A stretch of DNA of 64,000 nt, taken from contig WMKK01000001.1 in NCBI GenBank assembly GCA_012295225.1, positions 1 to 64,000 of the forward strand, read 5' to 3'. The position numbers and the translations under genes are program-made. Shown here in pieces: positions 46,818 to 55,436 of the stretch. This DNA comes from Ostreococcus mediterraneus (lineage: Eukaryota; Chlorophyta; Mamiellophyceae; Mamiellales; Bathycoccaceae). Every line of letters begins with the position of its first letter. The stretch's first letter is position 1. Below the pieces are notes generated by a model, which saw nothing but the letters and a program-made list of their open reading frames with translations, was not told the origin of the DNA and did no database searches.

Positions 46818-47535
46818 GGCGGCGGTAAAGACACCGGTAACGACGACGACGAAGGCGCGCGACGGCAAGGAGCGCGCACGAATAACCATGGGTGCTGTGA
46901 CGCCTTTGAAGTTGGCGTCGACGTTGGACGAGGCGAGCGAGCGCGAAAAGCCAACGGCGGGAACGCGTTCGAGCGCGCGCGCGACAGCTGCTGCGGCGGC
47001 GCGTGCAGTCGCCGTACAGGTGAGTAATAAGGAGAACGCCGTGCCAAAGCAAAAGCGCGCGCCGTTGCCGCCGCCGAGTCGCGCGCCGTCTCGCGCTGCG
47101 TTGACAGAGGTGAAGAATGCGCCGGCGGCGCCCAAGCGCAAGGCTGTAGAAAATCCTACGGCGAAAGCGGTGGTTGCCGTCGCCACCGCCGTGGCGCCAA
47201 AGACAAAAGATGAAAAGAATCTCATGTTCATCACGCCCGTCGCGCCGGCAAAGAAAAAGTCCCGCATCGGCGCGACGAGCGACGATGACGTGCGACGCCA
47301 ATGGTACGCGTTCGAATGTCTCCTCGCCAAGACGTACGTCAAGGCTATCCGACATCCAATCATGCCCGCGGTGAAACCGTCGCGACGCTTGCTTGAGGCG
47401 TACCGAGCGTTTTCAAAATCTCGCATCACGCCGAACGAGCGCGTCAGCGCGCCTACGACAGAGCTCAAGATTGGCGCGGCGCTCGAGCGCGGATTGGACG
47501 CGTTGGTCGCTGAAGACGCGCGCTTCGCCAAGTAG
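46111..47535 (+). CDS. Unknown protein with KEN box and canonical D box
   Basis: ATG 46111 (MPRLTERQQLAAAMA) gives 474 aa. Thr/Ala/Gly-rich stretches come from (ACG)n runs. A conserved-looking block includes RSRQAKELASLAPWAWDPLVG. At about 47029-47037 there is a KEN box (SNKENAVPKQ) and about 60 bp on a canonical D box RAALTEVKN (RxxLxxxxN). The C-terminal 75 residues are a compact helical domain (WYAFECLLAKTYVKAIRHP). The degrons suggest an APC/C substrate active in mitosis, but no cyclin box, HORMA or other domain is visible. Confidence 0.65.
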
Positions 47536-47756
47536 TCACGCGCTCATGTTTTTTAATGCACAAATCACACATCATGACAAACAAAACAGACACAGGAAGC
47601 TCATGCGTTCAAAGAGATTCAATGTAAATCATTATTGAAAAATCGATTCTATTTTGTCAGTCGAGGCGTCTCGAGCGGCTGACGGCAGCGTGACCGCGTG
47701 GTCAACTAAATGGAGTTGTTTTTGTGCTATATTTTTCTACCAACGTCGGTATTTTT

Positions 47757-48428
47757 TTATGCGGCGGATCCATTGGGCGAACCCGCGGCGATGAGTTCCC
47801 GCACGCGTGCCAAGACGATTTCATTCGCACACGCGCACGAATCTGCCGTGTACGGGTAACGCACGACGAGCGATCCCAAGACGACGAGTTCGACGTCGCC
47901 GGCGCCTTGGTCGCTCGCGCGCTCGATGAATGGCACCATATTTTCATTCAAGCACCTCTTCACGCACTCGAGCTGCTCGCACGCCTTGGGTTTCAATAAT
48001 GCCGCCATACCCCCGTATGTGCTATTCGCACCCCATGAATTTTGTCGCGACCCCATGGCGGCTTTCATCGCCTTGAACCTGCCGTCGTCGCCCTCGGCGC
48101 CGCCTTGCGCGTGCGCGCTAAACCCATGCTTCGTGCCAGTGAGCACCCACCCCGGCGACGACGTCCCACGTAACGCATCAAGCGCCAACGCGTTCCCTCC
48201 CATGACTTCCACCGCACGCACAGCGTGTCCTGGTATAACCACGCACTCATCCGCGCTCGGCCCCCCCAGCGCCTCGGGTCGCAACGTCCCCGTCGCGAGC
48301 ACCACGGTGAACGACTCTGGATCGAGCGAATACACCACCCCTTGTCGCGTGGTGTGATCACTCAGCGTCATCACCACTTCTTGCCCTAACAACGCCTTTA
48401 AATGTGCTGGATTCAAGCTCTTCAATTC
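47757..48428 (-). CDS. GEMIN6: Gemin6-like SMN-complex protein (start exon probably upstream)
   Basis: The coding exon gives about 224 residues. The N-terminal Sm-like fold (LKALLGQEVVMTLSDHTTRQG, PGHAVRAVEVM) is followed by an insert. The C-terminal domain (ENMVPFIERASDQGA, RYPYTADSCACANEIVLARV) aligns closely with human Gemin6 (ENCSSSNEIILSRV). There is no ATG before the homology starts, and an in-frame TAG lies just upstream. That TATATAG also reads as a 3' splice site, with branch-point-like CTGAC repeats at about 48455-48468, so a tiny first exon (ATG near 48490-48494) is likely. Gemin6 helps the SMN complex load Sm rings on snRNAs. Confidence 0.75.
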   Translation of the reverse strand, partial: ELKSLNPAHLKALLGQEVVMTLSDHTTRQGVVYSLDPESFTVVLATGTLRPEALGGPSADECVVIPGHAVRAVEVMGGNALALDALRGTSSPGWVLTGTKHGFSAHAQGGAEGDDGRFKAMKAAMGSRQNSWGANSTYGGMAALLKPKACEQLECVKRCLNENMVPFIERASDQGAGDVELVVLGSLVVRYPYTADSCACANEIVLARVRELIAAGSPNGSAA

Positions 48429-49814
48429 CTATATATATGTACGCGCGGCGAATACGTCAGTCAGTCAATCCGCGCGCGCGCGCCACACATCCATGAAAAA
48501 ATCCTCCTCGCGAAGGGTCGGCGCCGCCCGCCGCCGCCGCGACCTCGTCGCGCGTGGCGGTTGGCGACGGTTGGCGACGATGGATGTGGCGACAGACACG
48601 CGACGACGGTGTGCATACTATTCATCCGCATCATCCTCCTCGTCGCATCGTCGTCGTCGCGTCGTCGCGTCGTCGTCGTCGTCGCATCGTCGTCGGGCGT
48701 TATCGCCGCCGCGCGCCATCGCGACCGTCATCGACATCGACGTTCCGACGCCCCAGCGCGCCGCGCGAGCGCACATCGCGCGCGCCGCATCGCACAAACC
48801 CTACCTCACTATTCATCGCGCTCGAATTCGCCGCCGCGCGCGTCGCGTCCACGCCATCCGCGCGCGCGTCGCCACGCGCAGAGGGTTTCATCATCCGCGA
48901 ATCGCGCGTCGTCGCCCGCGCCGATGGCGTCGACGCCCTCGCGCGCGCGACGGCTCACGACGTCGGGCGACGACGCGCACCGCGCCGCGCGGTATGGATG
49001 AATGGATGTCAACGCACCACCCGCGTCGTCGTCGTTCGCGTCGTCGTCGTCGTCGTCGTCGTCGCGCGCGTCGTCCACTGCGGACGACCGACGACCGATG
49101 ACCGAACGACCGACGACCGAACGACCGCGCGAGCGACGCGCGCGATCCGACGTGGCCCCCCGAACCGTCGTCGTCGTCGCGAACGCGCATAATGGTCATA
49201 GAATACGCGCTTTTGAGTCATCTCCTGATGATTTTACCAATGTAAAGGTTCTATAGCCATATCGTACAGTAGTCCTACTTTTGATACGACGTCAGAATTG
49301 TACACACTTTATCTTATTCATTTGGTCGTCGTATTGGTAGTATTACTCCAAACACTGGACGCGCGCGTGCGCCGCGCGCCGACGCCGACGCCGACGTCGC
49401 ACGGGATAGAGAGAGAGAGAGATACCGGGATACCGGGCGCCCGGATACGGGATATGGGAGACCGGAGACGACGAACACGCTCCGGCTAAACCCTCCCTTA
49501 GGGTTGAAGCCAGCGCCGCATCTCCCCACCACGGCCCACCACGGCCCACGTGCCACGTGCCACGGCCCAGTCCCGCGGTCGATCGTCGCATCGATCGATC
49601 GGTCGCATCGATCGATCGATCGGTCGCATCGATCGATCGGTCGGTGGTGTCGCGACGCTGGCCGAACGCCGTGGACGCGGCGCGCCGCCGACGTCGGCGC
49701 GGTCGCGCGTCGCGTGACGCGCGCGCGCAGTGCGCGGCGCGCGAGGTGTGTACATATACATACATATATATATATATACACGCATACACGCGTACACGCA
49801 TACGCGCATACACG
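48429..49814. other. Long low-complexity region upstream of purH
   Basis: About 1.4 kb without a secure gene. 48600-49080 is dominated by (TCG/CGA)n microsatellite sequence that opens long but meaningless frames on both strands. From 49250 the sequence becomes normal and contains an inverted telomere-like pair (AACCCT...AGGGTT at about 49490-49506), tandem G-box-like CACGTG words (49547-49560), the repeat at 49586-49640 and an AT/AC run at 49752-49812 that would lie in the purH 5' UTR. Confidence 0.5.
49586..49640. repeat. Three tandem ATCGATCG-type units upstream of purH
   Basis: Three consecutive units of TCGCATCGATCGATCGG (17, 21 and 17 bp, the middle one with an extra GATC) lie 175-230 bp before the purH start codon. 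Each unit is rich in self-complementary ATCGAT. It may be promoter elements or a minisatellite. Confidence 0.75.
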
Positions 49815-51542
49815 ATGATGACGATGGCGATGGCGATGGCGACGACGACGGGCGGGGCGGCGCGGGCGCGGATGCGGTTGACGACCGGGGCGGCGCGCGC
49901 ATCGCGGTCGCCGGCGCGGGTGGTGGTGGTGCGCGCGAGCGCGAAGCCGCGGGCGCTGGTGAGCGTGAGCGATAAGCGCGCGATGACGGATCTCGCCAAA
50001 GGGTTGGTCGATCTCGGGTACGACATCGTGAGCACGGGCGGGAGCGCCAAGGCGATCGAGGCGGCGGGGGTGGCGGTGACGAGCGTGGACGCGGTGACCG
50101 GGTTTCCTGAAATGCTCGATGGGCGAGTGAAGACGTTGCATCCTGGGGTGCATGGGGGGATTTTAGCCAAGCGTGAAGATGCGTCGCACATGGCGGCGAT
50201 TGCAAAGCATAATATTGACACCATCGACGTGGTGTGCGTGAACCTGTACCCGTTTCGGGAAACCGTGTCGGCGGGCGGGGACTTTGCGCAGTGCGTGGAG
50301 AATATCGATATCGGTGGGCCGGCGATGATTCGTGCGGCGGCGAAGAATCACCCGCACGTGTACGTCGTGGTCGATCCGGATGATTACGGCAAGCTCGTCG
50401 AGCACTTGAAGTCCAAGCCGAGCGCCGCGGATGACTTGAAGTTTAAAAAAATGTTGGCGTGGAAGGCGTTCCAACATTGCGCCTCGTACGACTCTGTGGT
50501 GTCTGAATATTTGTGGAGTCAGATTGGCGAAGGTGCACCCGCGCCGGAGTTGTCCGTGCCGATGACTTTGACCGCGGCGTTGCGTTACGGCGAGAACCCG
50601 CACCAACCGGCGGCGGTGTACGCCGACGGCTCTCTCGCGGAAGCCGCGGGCGAGGGCGTCGCGCGCTCGATCCAGCACCACGGCAAGGAAATGAGTTACA
50701 ACAACTACCTCGATGCCGACGCTGCGTATGGTTGCGCGTGCGATTACCCCACGAGCGACCCGACGTGCGTCATCGTGAAGCACACCAACCCGTGCGGCAT
50801 CGCGAGCGCGAGCGGCGCGAGCGGCGACCTTCTCGAAGCTTACCGCATGGCTGTGCGCGCCGATCCCATCTCTGCGTTCGGTGGTATCGTTGCTTTCAAC
50901 TGCACGGTCGATGCGGACATGGCGCGTGAAATTCGCGAGTTCCGTTCGCCCACCGACGGCGAGACGCGCATGTTTTACGAAATCGTCATCGCCCCGTCGT
51001 ACACCCCCGAAGGTTTGGAAGTGTTGAAGGGCAAGTCTAAGACTTTGCGTATTTTGGAAACCAAGCCCAGACAAGGTGCGACAAAGAGCCTGCGCCAAGT
51101 CGGCGGCGGGTGGCTCGAACAAGCCTCGGACACGTTGGTGCCAGAGGACATTACGTTTGAACCCGTGTCCGACGTCAAGCCCACGGCGGAGCAACTCGAA
51201 GCGCTCAAGTTCGCGTGGCGCGCGGTGAAGCACGTCAAGTCCAACGCCATTACCGTCGCCACCACCGGTCGTTTGCTCGGTATGGGCTCTGGTCAACCCA
51301 ACCGCGTGAACTCCGTGCGCATCGCCCTCGAAAAGGCGGGCGACGAAGCGCAAGGCGCCGTGCTCGCCTCGGATGCGTTTTTCCCCTTTGCCTGGGGCGA
51401 CTCTGTTGAAATCGCGTGCCAAGCGGGCGTGAAGGCTATCGCCCACCCCGGCGGATCCATGCGCGATCAAGACGCCATAGACGTGTGCAACAAGTACGGC
51501 GTCGCTCTCGTCACCACCGGTCACCGCCATTTCCGTCACTAG
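49815..51542 (+). CDS. purH: Bifunctional AICAR transformylase / IMP cyclohydrolase
   Basis: The first plausible ATG, at 49815, gives 575 aa, with a 40-50-residue Ala/Arg/Thr transit-type leader. The IMP cyclohydrolase part begins ALVSVSDKRAMTDLAKGL with STGGSAKAI and TGFPEMLDGRVKTLHPGVHGG. The transformylase part has LRYGENPHQPAA, the catalytic KHTNPCG, SAFGGIVAFN, SNAITVA and the ending DAIDVCNKYGVALVTTGHRHFRH. It catalyses the last two steps of de novo purine synthesis. The leader suggests plastid import, as for plant purine enzymes. Codon use is more GC-rich than the left half of the window. Confidence 0.97.
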   Translation: MMTMAMAMATTTGGAARARMRLTTGAARASRSPARVVVVRASAKPRALVSVSDKRAMTDLAKGLVDLGYDIVSTGGSAKAIEAAGVAVTSVDAVTGFPEMLDGRVKTLHPGVHGGILAKREDASHMAAIAKHNIDTIDVVCVNLYPFRETVSAGGDFAQCVENIDIGGPAMIRAAAKNHPHVYVVVDPDDYGKLVEHLKSKPSAADDLKFKKMLAWKAFQHCASYDSVVSEYLWSQIGEGAPAPELSVPMTLTAALRYGENPHQPAAVYADGSLAEAAGEGVARSIQHHGKEMSYNNYLDADAAYGCACDYPTSDPTCVIVKHTNPCGIASASGASGDLLEAYRMAVRADPISAFGGIVAFNCTVDADMAREIREFRSPTDGETRMFYEIVIAPSYTPEGLEVLKGKSKTLRILETKPRQGATKSLRQVGGGWLEQASDTLVPEDITFEPVSDVKPTAEQLEALKFAWRAVKHVKSNAITVATTGRLLGMGSGQPNRVNSVRIALEKAGDEAQGAVLASDAFFPFAWGDSVEIACQAGVKAIAHPGGSMRDQDAIDVCNKYGVALVTTGHRHFRH

Positions 51543-51978
51543 AGACGCCCATTCTCGCGCCTCCGCGTACCCCAAACCCGCGCGCGACGCTCCCCCCGTC
51601 TCGCGCGTCTTTAATACTCACGTTTCTACCATAGCAGCGCCACGCAGCACCACCCCCATCGCCCACTCCCTCATCCTTCACCTCTCCCGTCGTCTACCGC
51701 GCGCGCACGACACCACGCGACCTTTGCTTTTCTCTCTCTCTACCCGTCTCTCGCCCTCCGCGCGGCGCGGTTTGACATCAACCGACACTGTCGTGTCGTG
51801 CGTCGTCGTCGTGCGTCACTCACGCACGCGTCGCACCGCGCGCACGGCCCGAAGCGCGCTATAGCGCGGTGGGTGAACGATAGAACACTAGACAACGAAC
51901 GTCCCTGCGTGCGCGTCGTCAGGCGTCATCCGTCCCGTCGCCGTCGTCGTCGTCAGGCGTCGACACGAGATTCAAATC
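51543..51978. other. Intergenic region between purH and the RCC1 gene
   Basis: This 436-bp gap has pyrimidine-rich sequence (CTCTCTCTC near 51730). No gene, tRNA or strong repeat was seen. Confidence 0.45.
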
Positions 51979-54140
51979 ATGCATTCGATCCAGTCGTTGC
52001 CCACGGCGCACGCGACGTACGGGACGATGATTCGCACGACGTCCGCGCACGCGGATGCGCCAACGCCCGCGACGAACGACGACGCCACGGGGGATTCTGT
52101 TGTTCGTGGGAAAGCGCCCGGTTTGGGTGGTGATCACGGCGGTGAGGACGCGGAGGTTGAGGATGATGAAGGTACGCGCGAGAGGGGAAAGTGCGCGGGC
52201 GGATTGCGCGAACGACGCGAGACGAGGGACTGGGCGCGCGTGGTATGGGGCGTGTGTTGACTGACGAATTGATGCGTTTTTATGACGTGTGTTTAACAGG
52301 GTTGCATCGCACGCGAGGTGCGGTGTCGCCACCGACGACGGAGAAGCGTAAATTTTCATTGGGCGCGGGGAGCGCGGCGCGACCGGCGACGGCGCGGAGC
52401 GCCAAGCGTCGACGAGGCTCGGCGAGAGAACGTGCGTCGGATTTAGGCCAGCTCGGTGTGCTGCCGGTTGAAATTCTCGAATTGGTGTTGTTGAATTTGT
52501 CCGTTCGAGATCTCGGGTGCGTGGCGTCGACGTGTTCGTATTTTATGCAATCTGGCGTCGTCGAACGCGTCGCCACGGCGTTGCTCCCGACGGCGCCTCG
52601 GTCGTGGGCGTTGACGCTCGCGCCTCGGGATTCGAGGCTTAAAGCTATGCATCATTGTACATTCAGCGAACGCGCAGAGCGTTGTGCGGCGACTGTTTCT
52701 TTAGGTGCCTATCACAGCGCCTGTGTGATTGCCCAGGATAACGGTCAGAGAAACGTCGTCGCCACCTTTGGTCGCGGCTTTCACGGGCAACTCGGCGACG
52801 GCGGCTTTGAGTCGCGTTTCGCGCCCGGGTTCGTGGATGTAACCAAGCGCGAGTTGGATGAATTTGAGCAACGCGCGTTGGAGCGGGATGGTGAGGAGTC
52901 CATGGGCGTCGACACTATCTCTCTCGGTGGTTCGCACAACGTTGCGCTCACGAGAAGAGGCGACGTCGTGTCGTGGGGATTGGCGAGCTCGGGCGAATGC
53001 GGGCACCTCGGAACGACGCCGATTGAAGTGCCCGCGCCTCGTCTCGTGCGCGGATGGATGAGCGGTATCAAGGTGAGCGTCGTGAGTGCAGGCGCATCAC
53101 ACACGTTAGCCATCGGTAAAGATGGAGATTTGTATTCGTGCGGCCGCGGTCGAAGTGGGCAGCTCGGACACGGGCACTTTCAAGACGCCGGTCCGATGCG
53201 TCAGTTGCAGGCATTGAAGGACATGCGCGTGGTGAGCGCCGTGGCGGGTGGCTCGCATAGTATTTGCATAACCTCCAACGGTGGCGTGTGGGCGTGGGGG
53301 AATTGTCGATACGGCCAGCTTGGGTTGGGGGATTTATCCTTCGCCGCCGCCGCGGGGTGGTTTCAAGGTGTCCCGTGGCCGTGTCTCGTGGAGACGTTTG
53401 TCGACTTGCCCGAACCCATCGTGCATATGGCCGCGGGCGGGTATCACTCGATGTTTGTCACCGGTGGTGGGCGCATGTACGTCTGTGGGCGCGGAAAGCA
53501 CGGTGCGCTCGGTATCGGACGTCCACGGGCGTCGCCGTCGAAGCTCGTATATAACATGTTGATGCCGACGCGAAGCGCCGCGAATCGTTTGTTACCCGAG
53601 TTGGTAAACATTCACCATTTTGTGCGCGGCGGCGACGGAACGGTTGTCGCCAATCGCGTGCAACAGTGTTCGTGTGGCACGCAATGCCGCGTCGCACTCG
53701 CAGCCGCGGGTGCTACGCATTCTGTCGTTCTCACCTCGTGCGGTGGCGTGTTCACCACGGGCGAGAACTCTTATGGGCAACTCGGACACGGGCATTTGAA
53801 AAACTCGCACACGTTTACACGCGTCGAGGCGTTGAGAGGTAAAAACGTCGTCGCGGTGGCTGCTGGTCACAATCACACGGGTGCCATCGTTGAAGAGTCG
53901 AGCGATAAAGCTTCAAAGTTGTACGTCTGGGGGCGAGGTGATTGGGGTCAGCTCGGCACGGGCGAAGGTCGCTCGTATAGCGCACCGCGTCGCATCGAAA
54001 GCTTTGACGTCGCACCTCCGCTCGCCGAGGATGAGGCGCGCATGTACAAACAAACCGAGTACGAAGAAGACAACCTTCCCATGGATGTGTGCACGTGCGG
54101 AAAATGTGAACAGGGTGACTCGGACGACGAGGCATATTAA
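51979..54140 (+). CDS. F-box protein with RCC1 repeats (probable two-exon gene)
   Basis: The best model joins 51979-52171 to 52300-54140. The 128-bp intron (GTACGC...TTTAACAG, with a CTGAC branch-point-like word at 52261) preserves phase, and the acidic exon-1 peptide is more protein-like than the unspliced leader. ATG 52027 is an alternative start. An F-box (LGVLPVEILELVLLNLSVRD) is followed by about seven RCC1 blades with typical signatures: GRGFHGQLGDG, WGLASSGECGHLG, CGRGRSGQLGHG, WGNCRYGQLGLGD, CGRGKHGALGIG, GENSYGQLGHG and WGRGDWGQLGTG. It is likely an SCF substrate receptor whose propeller binds the target. The tail is acidic with a CTCGKC motif. Confidence 0.85.
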
Positions 54141-54396
54141 GTATAGAACTGAGAGAGAGAGAGAGAGAGGGAGAAAGTATAACAAGTGCGCGCGGCGGAC
54201 GTCGACGAAACGTCGTCGTCATTGCGTGACAAAGCAAACGTAATCAACACGAACGAACGGGCGCCGCGGCTACTTTAGTTTAGTCACGTACGATGGCAAC
54301 CGTGACCGTAGATTTAGAACGTATGGTTTTATGTAATAAAGCGATATTCTCATTGCATTGATTGGCACTGATGAAAATAAAAAATATTTTGCTCAT
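54141..54396. other. Convergent spacer with GA microsatellite
   Basis: A (GA)n run at about 54150-54175 and AT-rich sequence lie between the tails of the RCC1 and saposin-like genes. No gene recognised. Confidence 0.5.
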
Positions 54397-55263
54397 TTAG
54401 AGTTCCTCGTCGGCGTTCTTTTTGGAGAATAAGGATTTCACGCCGCCCCACGCGTTCTTCACAGAATCCTTTGCCTTGGCGGCGACATCATTGATCTTCG
54501 CGCCAATGCCTTCGTTTGAATCGCTCATCATCGAAGGATCGAACGAGCCGTATGGGTTTTCGTCGTCGTCGTCGTCGTCGCCACCCATGCCGCCCATGCC
54601 TGCCATCATGTCTTCTCTGTTGAACATTTGTGCGCCACCCATGCCTGGCATCCCCTGCATGCTCGCCATCAAACGTTCCATATCAACATCTTTCTTCTCT
54701 CTTTTGACAAACTTCTCCCCTTTCGGTCGATCTTTCGGTAAAGGCGGCGGCGCGCTCGAGCACGAAGACGTCTCCTCGCGGCACAGCCACTCGCGCACGT
54801 CCTTAGCACTCGTCGCTGTGGTTAATAAATATTCCGCCACGTCCGTATCGCGCGGTCCAAGTACGTCTTCGCACGCCTTGACGATGGTCTTACACTCCAC
54901 CCCGCACTTGCCGTAGACTTCTTTGCCCATATCCACAACCTTGAGCTTGGTTCCTTTCTCTTGCAAATCCTTGTTGATGATCCAATCCGCAGCTTTATCG
55001 GACACATCACACAACTTCTCCACGCGTTCGAGCACGTCTAACTCGGTGAGTTTCTTGCCCTTGTCGGCGGCGACCGCGACGTACTCTTCGTACGCCGCAT
55101 CGGCGGCGAGTTCGCACACTTGACACTTGATGTACTTGACATCCGTCTTGACGGCGCGCGCGACTGGGCCTTTGTCTTTCGCGGGCGGAAACATCGCGTG
55201 CGCGGGTGATGGCGCGTGCGCCAAAACGGCGATGATGATTGTGATGAATGCCGACGTTTTCAT
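54397..55263 (-). CDS. ER-luminal saposin/canopy-type (MSAP family) protein
   Basis: ATG 55263 gives 288 aa. A classic signal peptide (MKTSAFITIIIAVLAHAPSPAHA) is followed by a saposin-like cysteine pattern: CQVCELAADAAYEEY, KLCDVSD, CGVECKTIVKACE and WLCREE. This matches the canopy/MIR-interacting MSAP family (DUF3456). A Met/Gly- and Asp-rich region follows, and the protein ends ADEEL, close to KDEL-type retrieval signals. It is probably a lumenal ER chaperone cofactor. The upstream 50 in-frame codons lack signal-peptide character and are 5' UTR. Confidence 0.82.
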   Translation of the reverse strand: MKTSAFITIIIAVLAHAPSPAHAMFPPAKDKGPVARAVKTDVKYIKCQVCELAADAAYEEYVAVAADKGKKLTELDVLERVEKLCDVSDKAADWIINKDLQEKGTKLKVVDMGKEVYGKCGVECKTIVKACEDVLGPRDTDVAEYLLTTATSAKDVREWLCREETSSCSSAPPPLPKDRPKGEKFVKREKKDVDMERLMASMQGMPGMGGAQMFNREDMMAGMGGMGGDDDDDDENPYGSFDPSMMSDSNEGIGAKINDVAAKAKDSVKNAWGGVKSLFSKKNADEEL

Positions 55264-55436
55264 CGCGGGAAGGTACTTCGCGGAGGCGTGGAATGCGGCG
55301 GAGTTCCGGGGGGAAATGAGAATTTGTTGTGGGTTAAATAAAACGCGCGAGCGGCCAATGTTGGCCAGATATTGGCGACGTATCCGCGATTGATGTGTAT
55401 TTACTTGATGCATTAATCAAAATTGTCTTTTAATAC

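Noticed and set aside
46170-47531. 453-codon minus-strand open frame with hydrophobic Val runs
   Set aside because: The Val/Thr runs come from the (ACG)n microsatellites of the plus-strand KEN/D-box gene; the plus frame has a better start and meaningful motifs.
48493-49192. Overlapping long frames on both strands at the microsatellite region
   Set aside because: Composition is almost pure Arg/Ala/Ser/Asp from TCG repeats; no conserved block and no consistent frame.
50163-51575. 470-codon minus-strand open frame
   Set aside because: It is fully antisense to purH, which is strongly conserved; GC-rich third positions keep the opposite frame open.
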